Assembly (NCBI GenBank): GCA_964625745.1
Contig: CAZVCJ010000001.1
Span: 43,551 to 107,550 of the forward strand
Direction: 5' to 3'
Length of the DNA stretch: 64,000 nt
Source: CAZVCJ01 sp964625745
Lineage (GTDB): Bacteria; Chloroflexota; Anaerolineae; VGOG01
Position numbers and translations under genes: made by a program. Positions 49,987 through 57,877 of the stretch are shown piece by piece. A model generated the notes under the pieces. The model did no database searches, was not told where the DNA came from, and saw only the letters and a program-made list of their open reading frames with translations. Every line of letters begins with the position of its first letter. Positions within the stretch are counted from its first letter, which is position 1.

Positions 49987-51651
49987 TTCTTTACAGTGCT
50001 CATCATCGCCACCTACCTGACCACAGGCATCCTCTACGCTGTCAACACGCCTCCCTGGCAGGTTCCCGATGAGCCGGCCCACTACAATTACATCAAGTAC
50101 CTGGCCGAGAACTATCGCTTCCCCGTCCTCCAGATGGGCGACTATCCCCACCATTACCTGGAGGAGATCAAAGCCAGGCGCTTCCCTCCTGAGATGTCCA
50201 TCGAGCCCCTCCGCTACGAGTTCCATCAGCCGCCCCTCTACTACGTCCTGGCCACTGCTGTCTACAAGCTCTTCGCCGGAAGACTCTTACCTCTCCGCCT
50301 GCTCTCTGTCCTGTTAGGCTGCTGTCTGCTGTGGGTAGCCTATCACATCGCCAAAGAGATCTTTCCCAAAGACGAGGCAGTGGCCCTCGGCACCACCGCC
50401 TTCGTCGCTTTCGTCCCCATGCACATCGCCATCACCGCGGCAGTGAACAACGACACCCTGGCGGAGTTGATCCTGGCGGTGATTCTGTGGATGCTGGTGA
50501 GGTATGTCAAATTGGTCGGATGGTCGGATGGTCGGATGGCCAGATGGTCGAAAGAGACACCTGACCACCTGACCACGCGACCAATGCGGGGGCGTGCCGA
50601 GGGGCTGGGGCGATTCGTCGGGCTGGGCGTGCTGATGGGTCTGGGGTTGCTGACCAAGATAACAACCCTGGTTGCCATTCCAGTGGCTTTGGTCGCAGTC
50701 GTAGTTAAAGAAGGCTGGCTGGAACAACGCGGCAAAACTCCTCCCCCTACGAGGGGGAGGCCTGTCCTGAGTGAAACCGAAGGACTGGGAGGGGGTGGAT
50801 TCTGCGACACGGAAGGCCCACCCTCCCCTGTCCCCTCCCTCCGGGGGAGGGGAAACGCGCTACTTGCCGAACGCTTGCGCCGCTATCTGCTACCCGCTAC
50901 CTGCTTCCTGCTCCCCGCGCTCCTCCTCACCTTGCCCTGGTTCCTTCGCAACGTCTCAGTCTACGGCGGCCTGGACATCCTGGGGCTGCAGAGGCACGAC
51001 GCCATCGTGGTTGGCCAGCCTCGTACCGCGGAATGGCTGGCCCAGTTCGGCGCAACCAGATTCGCCCATGATTTCGTCCTCACTACCTTCAGGAGCTTCT
51101 GGGCTGTGTTCGGCTGGATGGGCATCCTGGTAGACCAGCGCATCTATTTGATCCTGGCCCTGCTTTGTGCTGTGGTGGGGCTGGGCCTGGTGCTCTTTGC
51201 CACGAATTACACGAATTTCACTAATTTATCCTCTCAAAAAAGGATGGCCCTTGGTCTCCTGGCGTTGTCGGCTTTCTTCACTTTGCTCTCCTACCTCTGG
51301 TACAACCTCACGTTCGTTCAGCACCAGGGACGCTATCTCTTCCCCGCTCTGATTCCCATTGGCCTGGCCGTCGCTTTGGGTCTGCGGGAGATATTAGCCA
51401 GGGACAACGTCAAAGTGGTAGCTCTCTTGTTCCTGGCAGGCACCCTGATCCTGGCAGCTAAAGGGCTAATCACCGGCGACTTCAACAGGTTGAGCATCTT
51501 ATTGCTGGGTGGTGTGGCAGTGGCCTTCGGAATCAAAGCGCTCCTGTCTGAGAAATACGATGATCTGGTTTTCGCTTTGCCCTACCTGGGCCTGTTCGGA
51601 CTGGACCTGATTTGCCTGTTCAAGTTCATTGTTCCCTACTTTCAATCATAA
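49900..51651 (+). CDS. DUF2142-like polytopic membrane protein (glycosyltransferase-type), with several repeat insertions
   Basis: About 583 aa with ~11 hydrophobic segments. The early periplasmic loop (NTPPWQVPDEPAHYNYIKYL, PPLYYVL) and late QHQGRYLFPALIPIGLA are DUF2142/GT39-like features, suggesting a lipid-linked sugar transferase or related envelope enzyme. The first ~28 residues come from a family G repeat. Loops at about 205-229, 280-318 and 435-443 come from families A, C/D and E. All keep the frame. The true native start may be downstream, in the first helix. ATG 49900 overlaps the metG stop. No strong ribosome site. Confidence 0.72.
   Translation: MGNEEQGMSNEEQVIRNGETHYSLLITHYFFTVLIIATYLTTGILYAVNTPPWQVPDEPAHYNYIKYLAENYRFPVLQMGDYPHHYLEEIKARRFPPEMSIEPLRYEFHQPPLYYVLATAVYKLFAGRLLPLRLLSVLLGCCLLWVAYHIAKEIFPKDEAVALGTTAFVAFVPMHIAITAAVNNDTLAELILAVILWMLVRYVKLVGWSDGRMARWSKETPDHLTTRPMRGRAEGLGRFVGLGVLMGLGLLTKITTLVAIPVALVAVVVKEGWLEQRGKTPPPTRGRPVLSETEGLGGGGFCDTEGPPSPVPSLRGRGNALLAERLRRYLLPATCFLLPALLLTLPWFLRNVSVYGGLDILGLQRHDAIVVGQPRTAEWLAQFGATRFAHDFVLTTFRSFWAVFGWMGILVDQRIYLILALLCAVVGLGLVLFATNYTNFTNLSSQKRMALGLLALSAFFTLLSYLWYNLTFVQHQGRYLFPALIPIGLAVALGLREILARDNVKVVALLFLAGTLILAAKGLITGDFNRLSILLLGGVAVAFGIKALLSEKYDDLVFALPYLGLFGLDLICLFKFIVPYFQS
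50513..50584. repeat. Family A repeat inside the DUF2142-like gene
   Basis: GGTCGGATGGTCGGATGG units face CCTGACCACCTGACC. Read as GWSDGRMARWSKETPDHLTT, very like the peptides in CcmA and at the CcmC C-terminus. Confidence 0.85.
50738..50853. repeat. Family C/D composite repeat inside the DUF2142-like gene
   Basis: CTCCCCCTACGAGGGGGAG and CCTCCCTCCGGGGGAGG palindromes flank a CCTGTCCTGAGTGAAACCGAAGG piece. Read as TPPPTRGRPVLSETEG and PPSPVPSLRGRG. Confidence 0.8.
51201..51228. repeat. Family E repeat arm inside the DUF2142-like gene
   Basis: CACGAATTACACGAATTTCACTAATTT-type sequence read as TNYTNFTNL between two membrane helices. Same arm as at 25106. Confidence 0.75.
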
Positions 51652-51669
51652 ACTAATGGAGGGCTGAAC

Positions 51670-51990
51670 ATGAGCTTCTTGAAGAAGATAGCAGCCGCGC
51701 TATCACCCAAAGGTGCTGGAGAAGGAGAGGCGCTTTGGGTCTACGTGCGCTGTCATAGGTGCGGCGAGAAGATCAGAACTCGCGTTGACTTGAGCTACGA
51801 TCTGACGCCTAACTACGACGATGAGGGTCGTGTCGCCAGCTACTTTTCGCGCAAGGTGCTGATCGGCAGTCGGAACTGCTTTGAGTCCATCGAGGTGGAG
51901 CTGACCTTCGATCTCCAACGCCGCGTGACCTCGCGAGAGATTGCTGGTGGCCAGTTTATTAGCAAGGAAGAGTACGAGGGGAGTGAGTAG
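51670..51990 (+). CDS. Hypothetical protein, 106 aa, with CXXC
   Basis: No family recognised with certainty. It has one CHRC knuckle (VRCHRCGEKIRTRVDLSYDL), an Asn/Asp-rich loop (TPNYDDEG) and a C-terminal REIAGGQFISKEEYEG motif. The single CXXC could bind metal with residues of a partner chain. GGAGGG precedes the ATG. The next gene begins 7 nt after its stop, so they are co-transcribed. Confidence 0.65.
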   Translation: MSFLKKIAAALSPKGAGEGEALWVYVRCHRCGEKIRTRVDLSYDLTPNYDDEGRVASYFSRKVLIGSRNCFESIEVELTFDLQRRVTSREIAGGQFISKEEYEGSE

Positions 51991-51997
51991 CAAGGCA

Positions 51998-52582
51998 ATG
52001 TCATCTGAAGTTCAAGTCGTTGCCACCTATTTTCAAAAGCCGGGGAGGGAGAATACGCAACGCACCCTCGACCTGGCGAAAAAACGGGCTGAGGAACTGG
52101 GGATCAATACCATTTTGGTGGCCAGCACTGGCGGGGAGACCGGGGTTAGAGCCTGCGAGGTCTTTCAGGGTTATGACGTGGTGGTGATTACCCACTCCAC
52201 CGGCTTCAAAGAGCCCAACTACCAAGAACTGACCGACGAGAATCGGGCGGCCATCGAAGCCGCAGGTGGCACAATCCTGACCTGTCAGCACACCTTTGGT
52301 GGAGTGGGCCGAGCGGTCCGCAAGAAGTTAGGAACCTACGAGCTGGAAGAGATCATCGCCCACACTTTGCGCCTCTTCGGAGACGGCATGAAAGTGGCGG
52401 TGGAGATAGCACTTATGGCTGCCGATGCAGGGCTGGTGCGCACCGGTGAGCCTGCCATTGCTATCGGTGGCACAGGCAAGGGTGCCGACACAGCCGTGGT
52501 GCTCAAACCAGCCAGTGCTCAGGCTTTCTTTGACCTGCAAGTGCTCGAAATTCTATGCAAACCCAGGCTATCAAATGCGTGA
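51998..52582 (+). CDS. Stand-alone pyruvate kinase C-terminal-domain-like protein
   Basis: A 194-aa protein resembling the alpha/beta domain at the end of pyruvate kinases (PF02887-type), without the catalytic barrel. Visible features: NTQRTLDLAKKRAEELGINTILVAST, GYDVVVITHSTGF, GTILTCQHTFGGVGRA and AIGGTGKGADTAVVLKPA. Stand-alone versions are found in bacteria and archaea and their role is unknown; a ligand-binding or regulatory role is likely. The start at 51998 is chosen over an in-frame upstream ATG at 51941 that overlaps the preceding gene. Confidence 0.75.
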   Translation: MSSEVQVVATYFQKPGRENTQRTLDLAKKRAEELGINTILVASTGGETGVRACEVFQGYDVVVITHSTGFKEPNYQELTDENRAAIEAAGGTILTCQHTFGGVGRAVRKKLGTYELEEIIAHTLRLFGDGMKVAVEIALMAADAGLVRTGEPAIAIGGTGKGADTAVVLKPASAQAFFDLQVLEILCKPRLSNA

Positions 52583-52652
52583 TATGTGAAACGTGAAACG
52601 TAAAGAGCAAGACGTGGTGGGTGATTCACGTTTCGCGTCTTTACGTTTTACG
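52579..52652. repeat. Family F palindrome
   Basis: GTGATATGTGAAACGTGAAACG faces CGTTTCGCGTCTTTACGTTTTACG. It begins over the stop of the preceding gene and fills the gap to the radical-SAM remnant. Confidence 0.78.
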
Positions 52653-52684
52653 AAGTCATTTCTTCGTCGGCGAGTCTTGGATTC

Positions 52685-53265
52685 ATGATGAGGATATTCG
52701 CTGACTACGGTTCTCTCAACCAAAGCGAGTGCTCGGCCTGCGGCCGCCAATCCCCCCTCATCGCCTCCATCTTGAGCGCCTGCGTGGATTGTGTTCGGGA
52801 GCGCCCCGAGGAGGTGTTGCCAAAAATCCAGAAGATGCAGGCCGAGACGCGGCTGGAGTTCGACCTGCCTACCGAGCCGCCGCACGATCCCCAGGGCGTG
52901 CATTGTCCTCTTTGCGCCAACGAGTGCAACATCCCGGCAGGGGAACGCGGCTTCTGTGGCCTCAGGGAGAACCGGGACGGGAAGCTGATCCATCTGGCGG
53001 GAACAGCCAGGAAAGGCATCCTGCACTGGTACTACGATCCCTTGCCCACCAACTGCGTGGCCGATTGGGTTTGTCCAGGGCACACCAGGTACGGCTACAA
53101 GAACCTGGCGGTGTTTTACGGAGCCTGCTCCCTCCCCACTTCTACATGCCCGACCTGCCCCGCACCTCGGTGCGCCACGCCGACGAGGCCGAGGCTGCCG
53201 CCCGCGCCGCCGGCCTGACCAACGTCCGCATCGGCAACCGCCACCTACTCTCGCGAGCGTATTGA
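52685..53265 (+). pseudogene. AmmeMemoRadiSam-type radical SAM gene with internal deletion
   Basis: 52685 to about 53130 encodes the N-terminal Cys-rich part (CSACGRQS, CVDC, CPLCANECNIPAGERGFCG) and runs to NLAVFYGAC, the point where the radical SAM CXXXCXXC cluster should start. The sequence then jumps to YMPDLPRTSVRHADEAEAAA and GLTNVRIGNRHLL, the C-terminal end of such proteins, in the +2 frame. The SAM barrel is missing. A deletion of several hundred bases with frameshift explains this. The protein cannot be functional. Confidence 0.75.
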
Positions 53266-53419
53266 GGTTGCCTGCATATCAGCTTGACGAACTCCCCGAA
53301 AAGCTGCAATATTAGCGGCAGCCCGATTTCTAGTCGTACTCCGCGGCGTTCTGAACAGGACGGAAATCGGCCCGAGGGCGGGCCTCCGAGTGACTTTGTT
53401 CAGTGCACTCGAGGTGGAT

Positions 53420-53448
53420 TTGACATTTTGACCCTAATGTGGTACACT
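53420..53448 (+). promoter_or_regulatory. Sigma70-type promoter of the liv operon
   Basis: TTGACA (53420-53425) and TACACT (53443-53448) with a 17-nt spacer. It lies at the right distance to start a transcript just before the T-box leader. The stretch 53266-53419 before it has no gene, only a weak GCCCGATTTC/GAAATCGG inverted repeat. Confidence 0.75.
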
Positions 53449-53454
53449 TTACCA

Positions 53455-53882
53455 CAATTCAACACTACCAAAGACTGGGAACAGGACTAGTAAGCCTTCA
53501 GGCGAGGCCTCAGAGAGTCGGGAACACGGAAGTACGGAAGCGCGGAGGACACGGAAAGGCCATTAAGAATTCCGCAACCCCATGATTTCCGTGATGGTGC
53601 AAGCCCGGCGCCGGCGCGAAGGCCGAATGGACCTGGGAGTTGCAGGCCGAACGGAGTAGTCTCCAAGTAAGCCGAGCCGGAGTCGCCACCGTTATCAGGG
53701 CCGAGGGTATCGGACGGCATGGCTGCTGTCCCGTACCTGCAACGAGTGAGGCTGGCTCACAACCTATCCGCTGTCATGGCGGATTTTTTCGTTTCAGGGA
53801 GACAGCCTAACAAGGGTGGCACCACGGGTGCTTCTGGCTACAGAGCCCCCGTCCCTTAGCCGGGACGGGGGCTTTTTGTTTG
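53455..53882 (+). promoter_or_regulatory. T-box leader (tRNA-sensing) upstream of livJ
   Basis: Key T-box parts are visible in order: AGTAAG near 53489, AGAGAGTCGGG near 53513 (Stem I loop E/GA motif), GGTGCAAGCCCGG near 53596 (Stem I distal bulge), CCGTTATCAGGG near 53690, a small stem at 53766-53787, and the T-box sequence AAGGGTGGCACCACGGG (53812-53828). A terminator follows. Uncharged tRNA would bind and form the antiterminator. The specifier codon is not certain; GTC (Val) or CTC (Leu) around 53663-53668 fits the transporter context. A CACGGAA-rich stretch (53525-53560) may be a dispersed repeat inserted in Stem I. Confidence 0.82.
53845..53881 (+). terminator. T-box-controlled intrinsic terminator
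   Basis: A perfect 11-bp GC-rich stem (53845-53855 with 53862-53872), 6-nt loop, then TTTTTGTTT. It is 17 nt after the T-box sequence and 79 nt before the livJ start, as expected for transcription attenuation. Confidence 0.88.
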
Positions 53883-53960
53883 GGAGGAGGTGATGGACTA
53901 TGTGACGTGACGCTCATCGGGTAGATCTCATGACCACAGATACGAAAGGAGAAAAGGAGA

Positions 53961-55172
53961 ATGAAGAAGAGCAGGACTTTCATCGTTATGTTGTTGTTGA
54001 CTGCTTTGGTGGTGAGTGCGTGCGCGCCGGCTCCCACTCCCACCCCCACGCCCAAACCCAGGCCGACAGCCACTCCCCAACCCGTTCCCAAGGGTCCCAT
54101 CAAAGTGGGGATGATGACGGTGATGACCGGCCCGGCCGCCTCGGTGGGCATGGAGCAGCGCAACTGGGCCAAGCTGGCTGTGGATCAGTTCAACGAAGCT
54201 GGCGGCATCCAGGGGATCAAAGTCGAGATGGTGGAAGGCGACACCGAGTTCGATCCGTCCAAGGCATTGCTGGTGGCGGAGCGGATGGCCGCCGATTCCA
54301 CCATCTATGGCATCGTCGGCCCGGAGAGCAGCCAGAACTGCGCGGCCACTGCTGAGATCTTCGAGAAGGTCAGCCTGGCTTACATCAGCCCTTCGGGCAC
54401 CGGCTCTGATCTTTCGGAGCAAGGCTACAAGGCTTTCTTCCGCGTGGTGCCCAGGGACGACGTGCAGGCTCCCGCTGATGCCATCTTCATGGCCAAGGAC
54501 CTGGAAGCCAAGTCGGTGTACATCATTGACGACCAGTCGGTGTACAGCGTCGGGCTGGCGGACGAAGCCGAGAAGAAGCTGAAGGATCTGGGCGTCACCA
54601 AGATCAAACGCGAGTCCGTCAGCCAGAAGGACAGCGATTTCTCGGCCCTGTTGACGCGGATGAAAGCAGAAGCGCCAGACGTGGTGTTCATCCCCATCCA
54701 GTTAGCGGCGCAAGGGGCACAGATCGCCAAGCAGATGCAGGAACTTGGGGTAAAGGCTAATCTGGTGGGCAGCGATGGGCAGTTCTCACCGTCCGACTTC
54801 ATCGCCGGGGCAGAGGGAGCCACGGAAGGGGCCTACGTTTCCCAGTTCGCGCCCGACGTGCACTACATCCCTGAGGCCGAGTCAGCGTGGAAGGCGTATG
54901 AGGCCCAGTACGGGGAGTTTGGAGCCTACGGCCCGCCAGCCTACGAGTCCATGGCCGTTTTACTGGACGCCATCAAACGGGCCTACGAGAAAGACGGCCA
55001 GATCACCCGAGAGAATGTGCTGCGCGAGGTGAAGGCCACCAGGGATCGCCTCGGCATTCTGGGCTTCAAGGTCACCTTCAACGAAAAGGGGGATGCCACC
55101 GGGGCTGCCTTCTACATCTTCAAAGTGGTCTCCGACCACTTTGAGTTGGTCAAGAAGGTGGAGATGGAGTAA
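53961..55172 (+). CDS. livJ: Branched-chain amino acid ABC transporter substrate-binding lipoprotein
   Basis: Extracytoplasmic binding protein, 403 aa. Lipoprotein signal with Cys21 (LVVSAC), then a Pro/Thr linker (APTPTPTPKPRPTATP). The mature part is a periplasmic-binding type I/Leu-Ile-Val fold: IKVGMMTVMTGPAASVG, VGPESSQNCAATAEIFEKV, AYISPSGTGSDLSEQ, YESMAVLLDAIKRA. First gene of livJHMGF, under the T-box leader. Start follows AAAGGAGAA. The real ligand may be Leu, Ile or Val. Confidence 0.88.
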   Translation: MKKSRTFIVMLLLTALVVSACAPAPTPTPTPKPRPTATPQPVPKGPIKVGMMTVMTGPAASVGMEQRNWAKLAVDQFNEAGGIQGIKVEMVEGDTEFDPSKALLVAERMAADSTIYGIVGPESSQNCAATAEIFEKVSLAYISPSGTGSDLSEQGYKAFFRVVPRDDVQAPADAIFMAKDLEAKSVYIIDDQSVYSVGLADEAEKKLKDLGVTKIKRESVSQKDSDFSALLTRMKAEAPDVVFIPIQLAAQGAQIAKQMQELGVKANLVGSDGQFSPSDFIAGAEGATEGAYVSQFAPDVHYIPEAESAWKAYEAQYGEFGAYGPPAYESMAVLLDAIKRAYEKDGQITRENVLREVKATRDRLGILGFKVTFNEKGDATGAAFYIFKVVSDHFELVKKVEME

Positions 55173-55183
55173 GAAGCAATCCT

Positions 55184-55408
55184 GTCAGGTGGGGGCAAGG
55201 CCCCATGCGCGTCAAGTTAAGGCCAGCGACCGCCGGTTGAGTAGCTCGTAGCACAGCGGAGAGCGTATCGAAACCAAGGGAGCGGGTTTCGCAAAGCCGC
55301 TTGGCTTCGATACGGGCCTTCCACTGTGTTCCAGGCCCTACTCAGCCGGCGCTTTTGCCCAACTTGAGCGTTAGCTTGACGCCCATGGGGCAGGGCCCCC
55401 CACCTGAC
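55184..55408. repeat. 225-bp nested palindromic element between livJ and livH
   Basis: Outer arms GTCAGGTGGGGGC (55184-55196) and GCCCCCCACCTGAC (55395-55408). Middle arms include GCGCGTCAAG and CTTGACGCCC. An inner hairpin has CGGTTGAGTAG and GTATCGAAACCAAG facing CTTGGCTTCGATACGGG and CTACTCAGCCGGCG. Non-coding, MITE-like in shape but with no target-site duplication that I can confirm. Confidence 0.8.
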
Positions 55409-55419
55409 AAACGTCAGCG

Positions 55420-56364
55420 ATGGGGAAACGGCCTATGGACATGCTCCTCAAGCAATTGCCGCAGCAACTGGTTAACGGGCTCACTCTGGGCAGCGTCTAC
55501 GCGCTCATCGCTCTGGGCTATTCCATGGTCTACGGCATCCTGCAACTGCTGAACTTCGCCCACGGCGAGGTCTACATGATCGGGGCCTTCATCGGCTGGG
55601 GGGTTTTCGCTCTTCTGGCCCCAGGGGACACCCTGTTGCTTCCCGCTTTGGTGATGATCCTGCTCATGCTGATGGCAGCCATGCTGGGTTGCGGGTTTCT
55701 GGGCGTGGTCATCGAATGGTTCGCCTATCGGCCCCTGCGCGAGGCCCCCCGCATCGCTCCGCTCATCAGTGCCCTGGGCGTGTCCTTTTTCTTGCAGAAC
55801 GCCGTGCTGCTCACCATGAGCGCTCGCTACAGGACGTATCGCACCGGGTTGCTCATCCCCCGTACCTGGGGGATATCCATCTTCGGGGCCACCATCTCCT
55901 TCACCCGCATCCTGGTCATCGTGGTGGCCGTGCTCCTCATGCTGGGCCTGCATTATCTGGTGCAGAGGACCCGGCTGGGCAAGGCCATGCGGGCCACAGC
56001 TCAAGACCGTGAGGCGGCGGCCATGATGGGCATTGACGTGGACCGGGTCATCGTGGCCACGTTCTTTATCGGCTCGGCTCTGGGCGGGGCAGCCGGGGTA
56101 TTGGTGGGGCTGTTGTTCACCCAGGTTTATCACTTCATGGGCTTCACCGCTGGCCTCAAAGGTTTCACCGCTGCGGTCTGCGGCGGCATCGGCAATATCC
56201 CTGGGGCCATGCTGGGCGGGCTTTTTCTGGGCATGGTCGAGAGCATCGGCGCCGGCTTCATCTCACCCAGGTATAAAGACCTCATCGCTTTCTGTGTGTT
56301 GATCCTGCTCCTTCTCTTCCGGCCCAGGGGGCTGTTGGGCGTGAAGGCGCAGGAGAAGGTGTAA
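55420..56364 (+). CDS. livH: Branched-chain amino acid ABC transporter permease LivH
   Basis: Membrane subunit, 314 aa (about 309 from the alternative ATG at 55435). Typical LivH: GLTLGSVYALIALGYSMVYG, LNFAHGEVYMIGAF, RTRLGKAMRATAQDREAAAMMGID (the cytoplasmic coupling loop), GGIGNIPGAMLGG. Eight hydrophobic segments. No clear ribosome site before 55420; GGGGAAACGG precedes 55435. It is separated from livJ by the palindrome at 55184, which may lower expression of the membrane part relative to the binding protein. Confidence 0.9.
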   Translation: MGKRPMDMLLKQLPQQLVNGLTLGSVYALIALGYSMVYGILQLLNFAHGEVYMIGAFIGWGVFALLAPGDTLLLPALVMILLMLMAAMLGCGFLGVVIEWFAYRPLREAPRIAPLISALGVSFFLQNAVLLTMSARYRTYRTGLLIPRTWGISIFGATISFTRILVIVVAVLLMLGLHYLVQRTRLGKAMRATAQDREAAAMMGIDVDRVIVATFFIGSALGGAAGVLVGLLFTQVYHFMGFTAGLKGFTAAVCGGIGNIPGAMLGGLFLGMVESIGAGFISPRYKDLIAFCVLILLLLFRPRGLLGVKAQEKV

Positions 56365-56367
56365 GCC

Positions 56368-57858
56368 ATGTCAAACGGGCCAGACTGGGAACAATTCGGC
56401 AAAGATGAATGGGCGGCGCAGGAAGAGGCACGCCTTGGGGAGGCAGAGGCTGCGGGCAGGCTGTCCTTCCGGCTCAGGCGAGCCTGGAAGGGTGTGGACT
56501 CTCGCCTGAAGATGCTGGCGGCGCTGGCTGTGGCCAGCATGGTGCCCCTGCTCGTGCACAATTCCTATCTTCTGCGCGTGGCTGGCCTGACGGGCCTGTA
56601 CATCATGCTGTCCCTGGGATTGAACGTGGTGGCCGGGTTCGCCGGGCTGCTGGACCTGGGCTACGTGGCCTTCTATGGCCTGGGGGCCTACACTTACGCG
56701 CTCCTGGCCTCACCTCAGTTCCACCAACACTGGCCTTTTTGGCTGATCTTGCCTCTGGTCATCCTCGTCACCGCCCTCTTTGGCCGCCTGCTGGGTTCCC
56801 CATCCCTGCGTCTGCGGGGGGACTATCTGGCCATCGTCACCCTGGGCTTCGGGCAGATCGCCAGCCTGCTCTTCCTCAACCTGGACAGGGTCAGCTTGCC
56901 CTTCCTCCATCTGGACAGGCCGCTGAACATCACCGGCGGCCCGAACGGCATCATCAACGTGGATGACATCCGCATCCTCGGCCACACCGTGGAGACGGTC
57001 AGTGGCTATTATTACCTGATCCTGATCTTCGTCGCCCTGGTCTTTCTGGTCGTCTTTCATCTCGACCGCTCGCGCATCGGGCGGGCCTGGCGGGCCATTC
57101 GGGAGGACGAACTGGCGGCGCAGAGCATGGGCGTGGACGTCCGTCGGCTGAAGTTGCTGGCCTTCTCGGCAGGTGCGGCCATCGCCGGGACGGCGGGCGT
57201 GCTCTTCGCCGCCTGGCAGGGAGCGGTGTTTCCCTCTAACTTCGACGTGAGTATCCTCATCATCCTGTACTCGATGGTCGTGCTGGGCGGGGTGGGCAGC
57301 ATCTGGGGAGCGGTCAGCGGGGCGCTGATCCTGTCCGTCCTGCCCGAATTGCTGCGCAGCCCTGAGGTGGCCCGGCTCATCTTCTACGGCGCTCTCATCC
57401 TGGCCGTGCTGGGGCTATGGCGACGGGCGAGAATGCGAGGTCTGGCCCTGCTGGGGAGCGTGGGTGTTCTGGGCATCGCCCTCAAGGTTACGCTGACCGC
57501 CCTGCGACCGGCCTGGTTCCTGCAGCCGGAGCTGAAAGTGAGCGTGGCCCGATCCACGTTCGCGCCCTTGATGAAAGCTCTCAACTGGTGGATGTTGTTC
57601 CCCCGCGAGAGCCGGGGTGTAGGCAACGCGGCTTTCGTGCTGGCTCTGTTCCTGCTGCTGGGGGTTCTTCGTCTCAAGGGCACAGCTCGATACGTGTTGC
57701 TGGTGCCTGGGCTTTATACTCTGGCCTTCGTCTGGGAGACGCGCTTGGTCGAGGAGCCTAGCGTCACCCGCATGTTGATCTTCGGCGCTCTCCTGGTGCT
57801 CACGATGAACTACCGGCCCCAGGGATTGTTTGGGGAGAGATGGGTGCAGAAACTTTGA
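56368..57858 (+). CDS. livM: Branched-chain amino acid ABC transporter permease LivM with extra membrane segment
   Basis: Second permease, 496 aa, against about 300-430 for most LivM. The core is normal: LSLGLNVVAGFAGLLDLGYVAFYGLGAYT, LRLRGDYLAIVTLGFGQI, SRIGRAWRAIREDELAAQSMGVD, GGVGSIWGAVSGA. After the usual late helix (IFYGALILAVLGLW) about 110-120 extra residues with three or four hydrophobic segments precede the normal C-terminal MNYRPQGLFGERW. It starts 3 nt after livH. The insert looks like a partial duplication of the last helix plus new helices. Confidence 0.88.
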   Translation: MSNGPDWEQFGKDEWAAQEEARLGEAEAAGRLSFRLRRAWKGVDSRLKMLAALAVASMVPLLVHNSYLLRVAGLTGLYIMLSLGLNVVAGFAGLLDLGYVAFYGLGAYTYALLASPQFHQHWPFWLILPLVILVTALFGRLLGSPSLRLRGDYLAIVTLGFGQIASLLFLNLDRVSLPFLHLDRPLNITGGPNGIINVDDIRILGHTVETVSGYYYLILIFVALVFLVVFHLDRSRIGRAWRAIREDELAAQSMGVDVRRLKLLAFSAGAAIAGTAGVLFAAWQGAVFPSNFDVSILIILYSMVVLGGVGSIWGAVSGALILSVLPELLRSPEVARLIFYGALILAVLGLWRRARMRGLALLGSVGVLGIALKVTLTALRPAWFLQPELKVSVARSTFAPLMKALNWWMLFPRESRGVGNAAFVLALFLLLGVLRLKGTARYVLLVPGLYTLAFVWETRLVEEPSVTRMLIFGALLVLTMNYRPQGLFGERWVQKL

Positions 57859-57877
57859 TGCAAAGGGAGGTCATATC

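Noticed and set aside
53284..53490. 68-codon frame before the T-box
   Set aside because: Overlaps the promoter and the leader start, no ribosome site, no conserved feature.
53766..53787. Separate terminator (CCGC/GCGG with T-run) before the T-box sequence
   Set aside because: Short stem in the expected place of T-box Stem III; the main terminator is at 53845.
55184..55408. Insertion sequence
   Set aside because: No transposase frame inside and no clear target duplication; kept only as a palindromic repeat.
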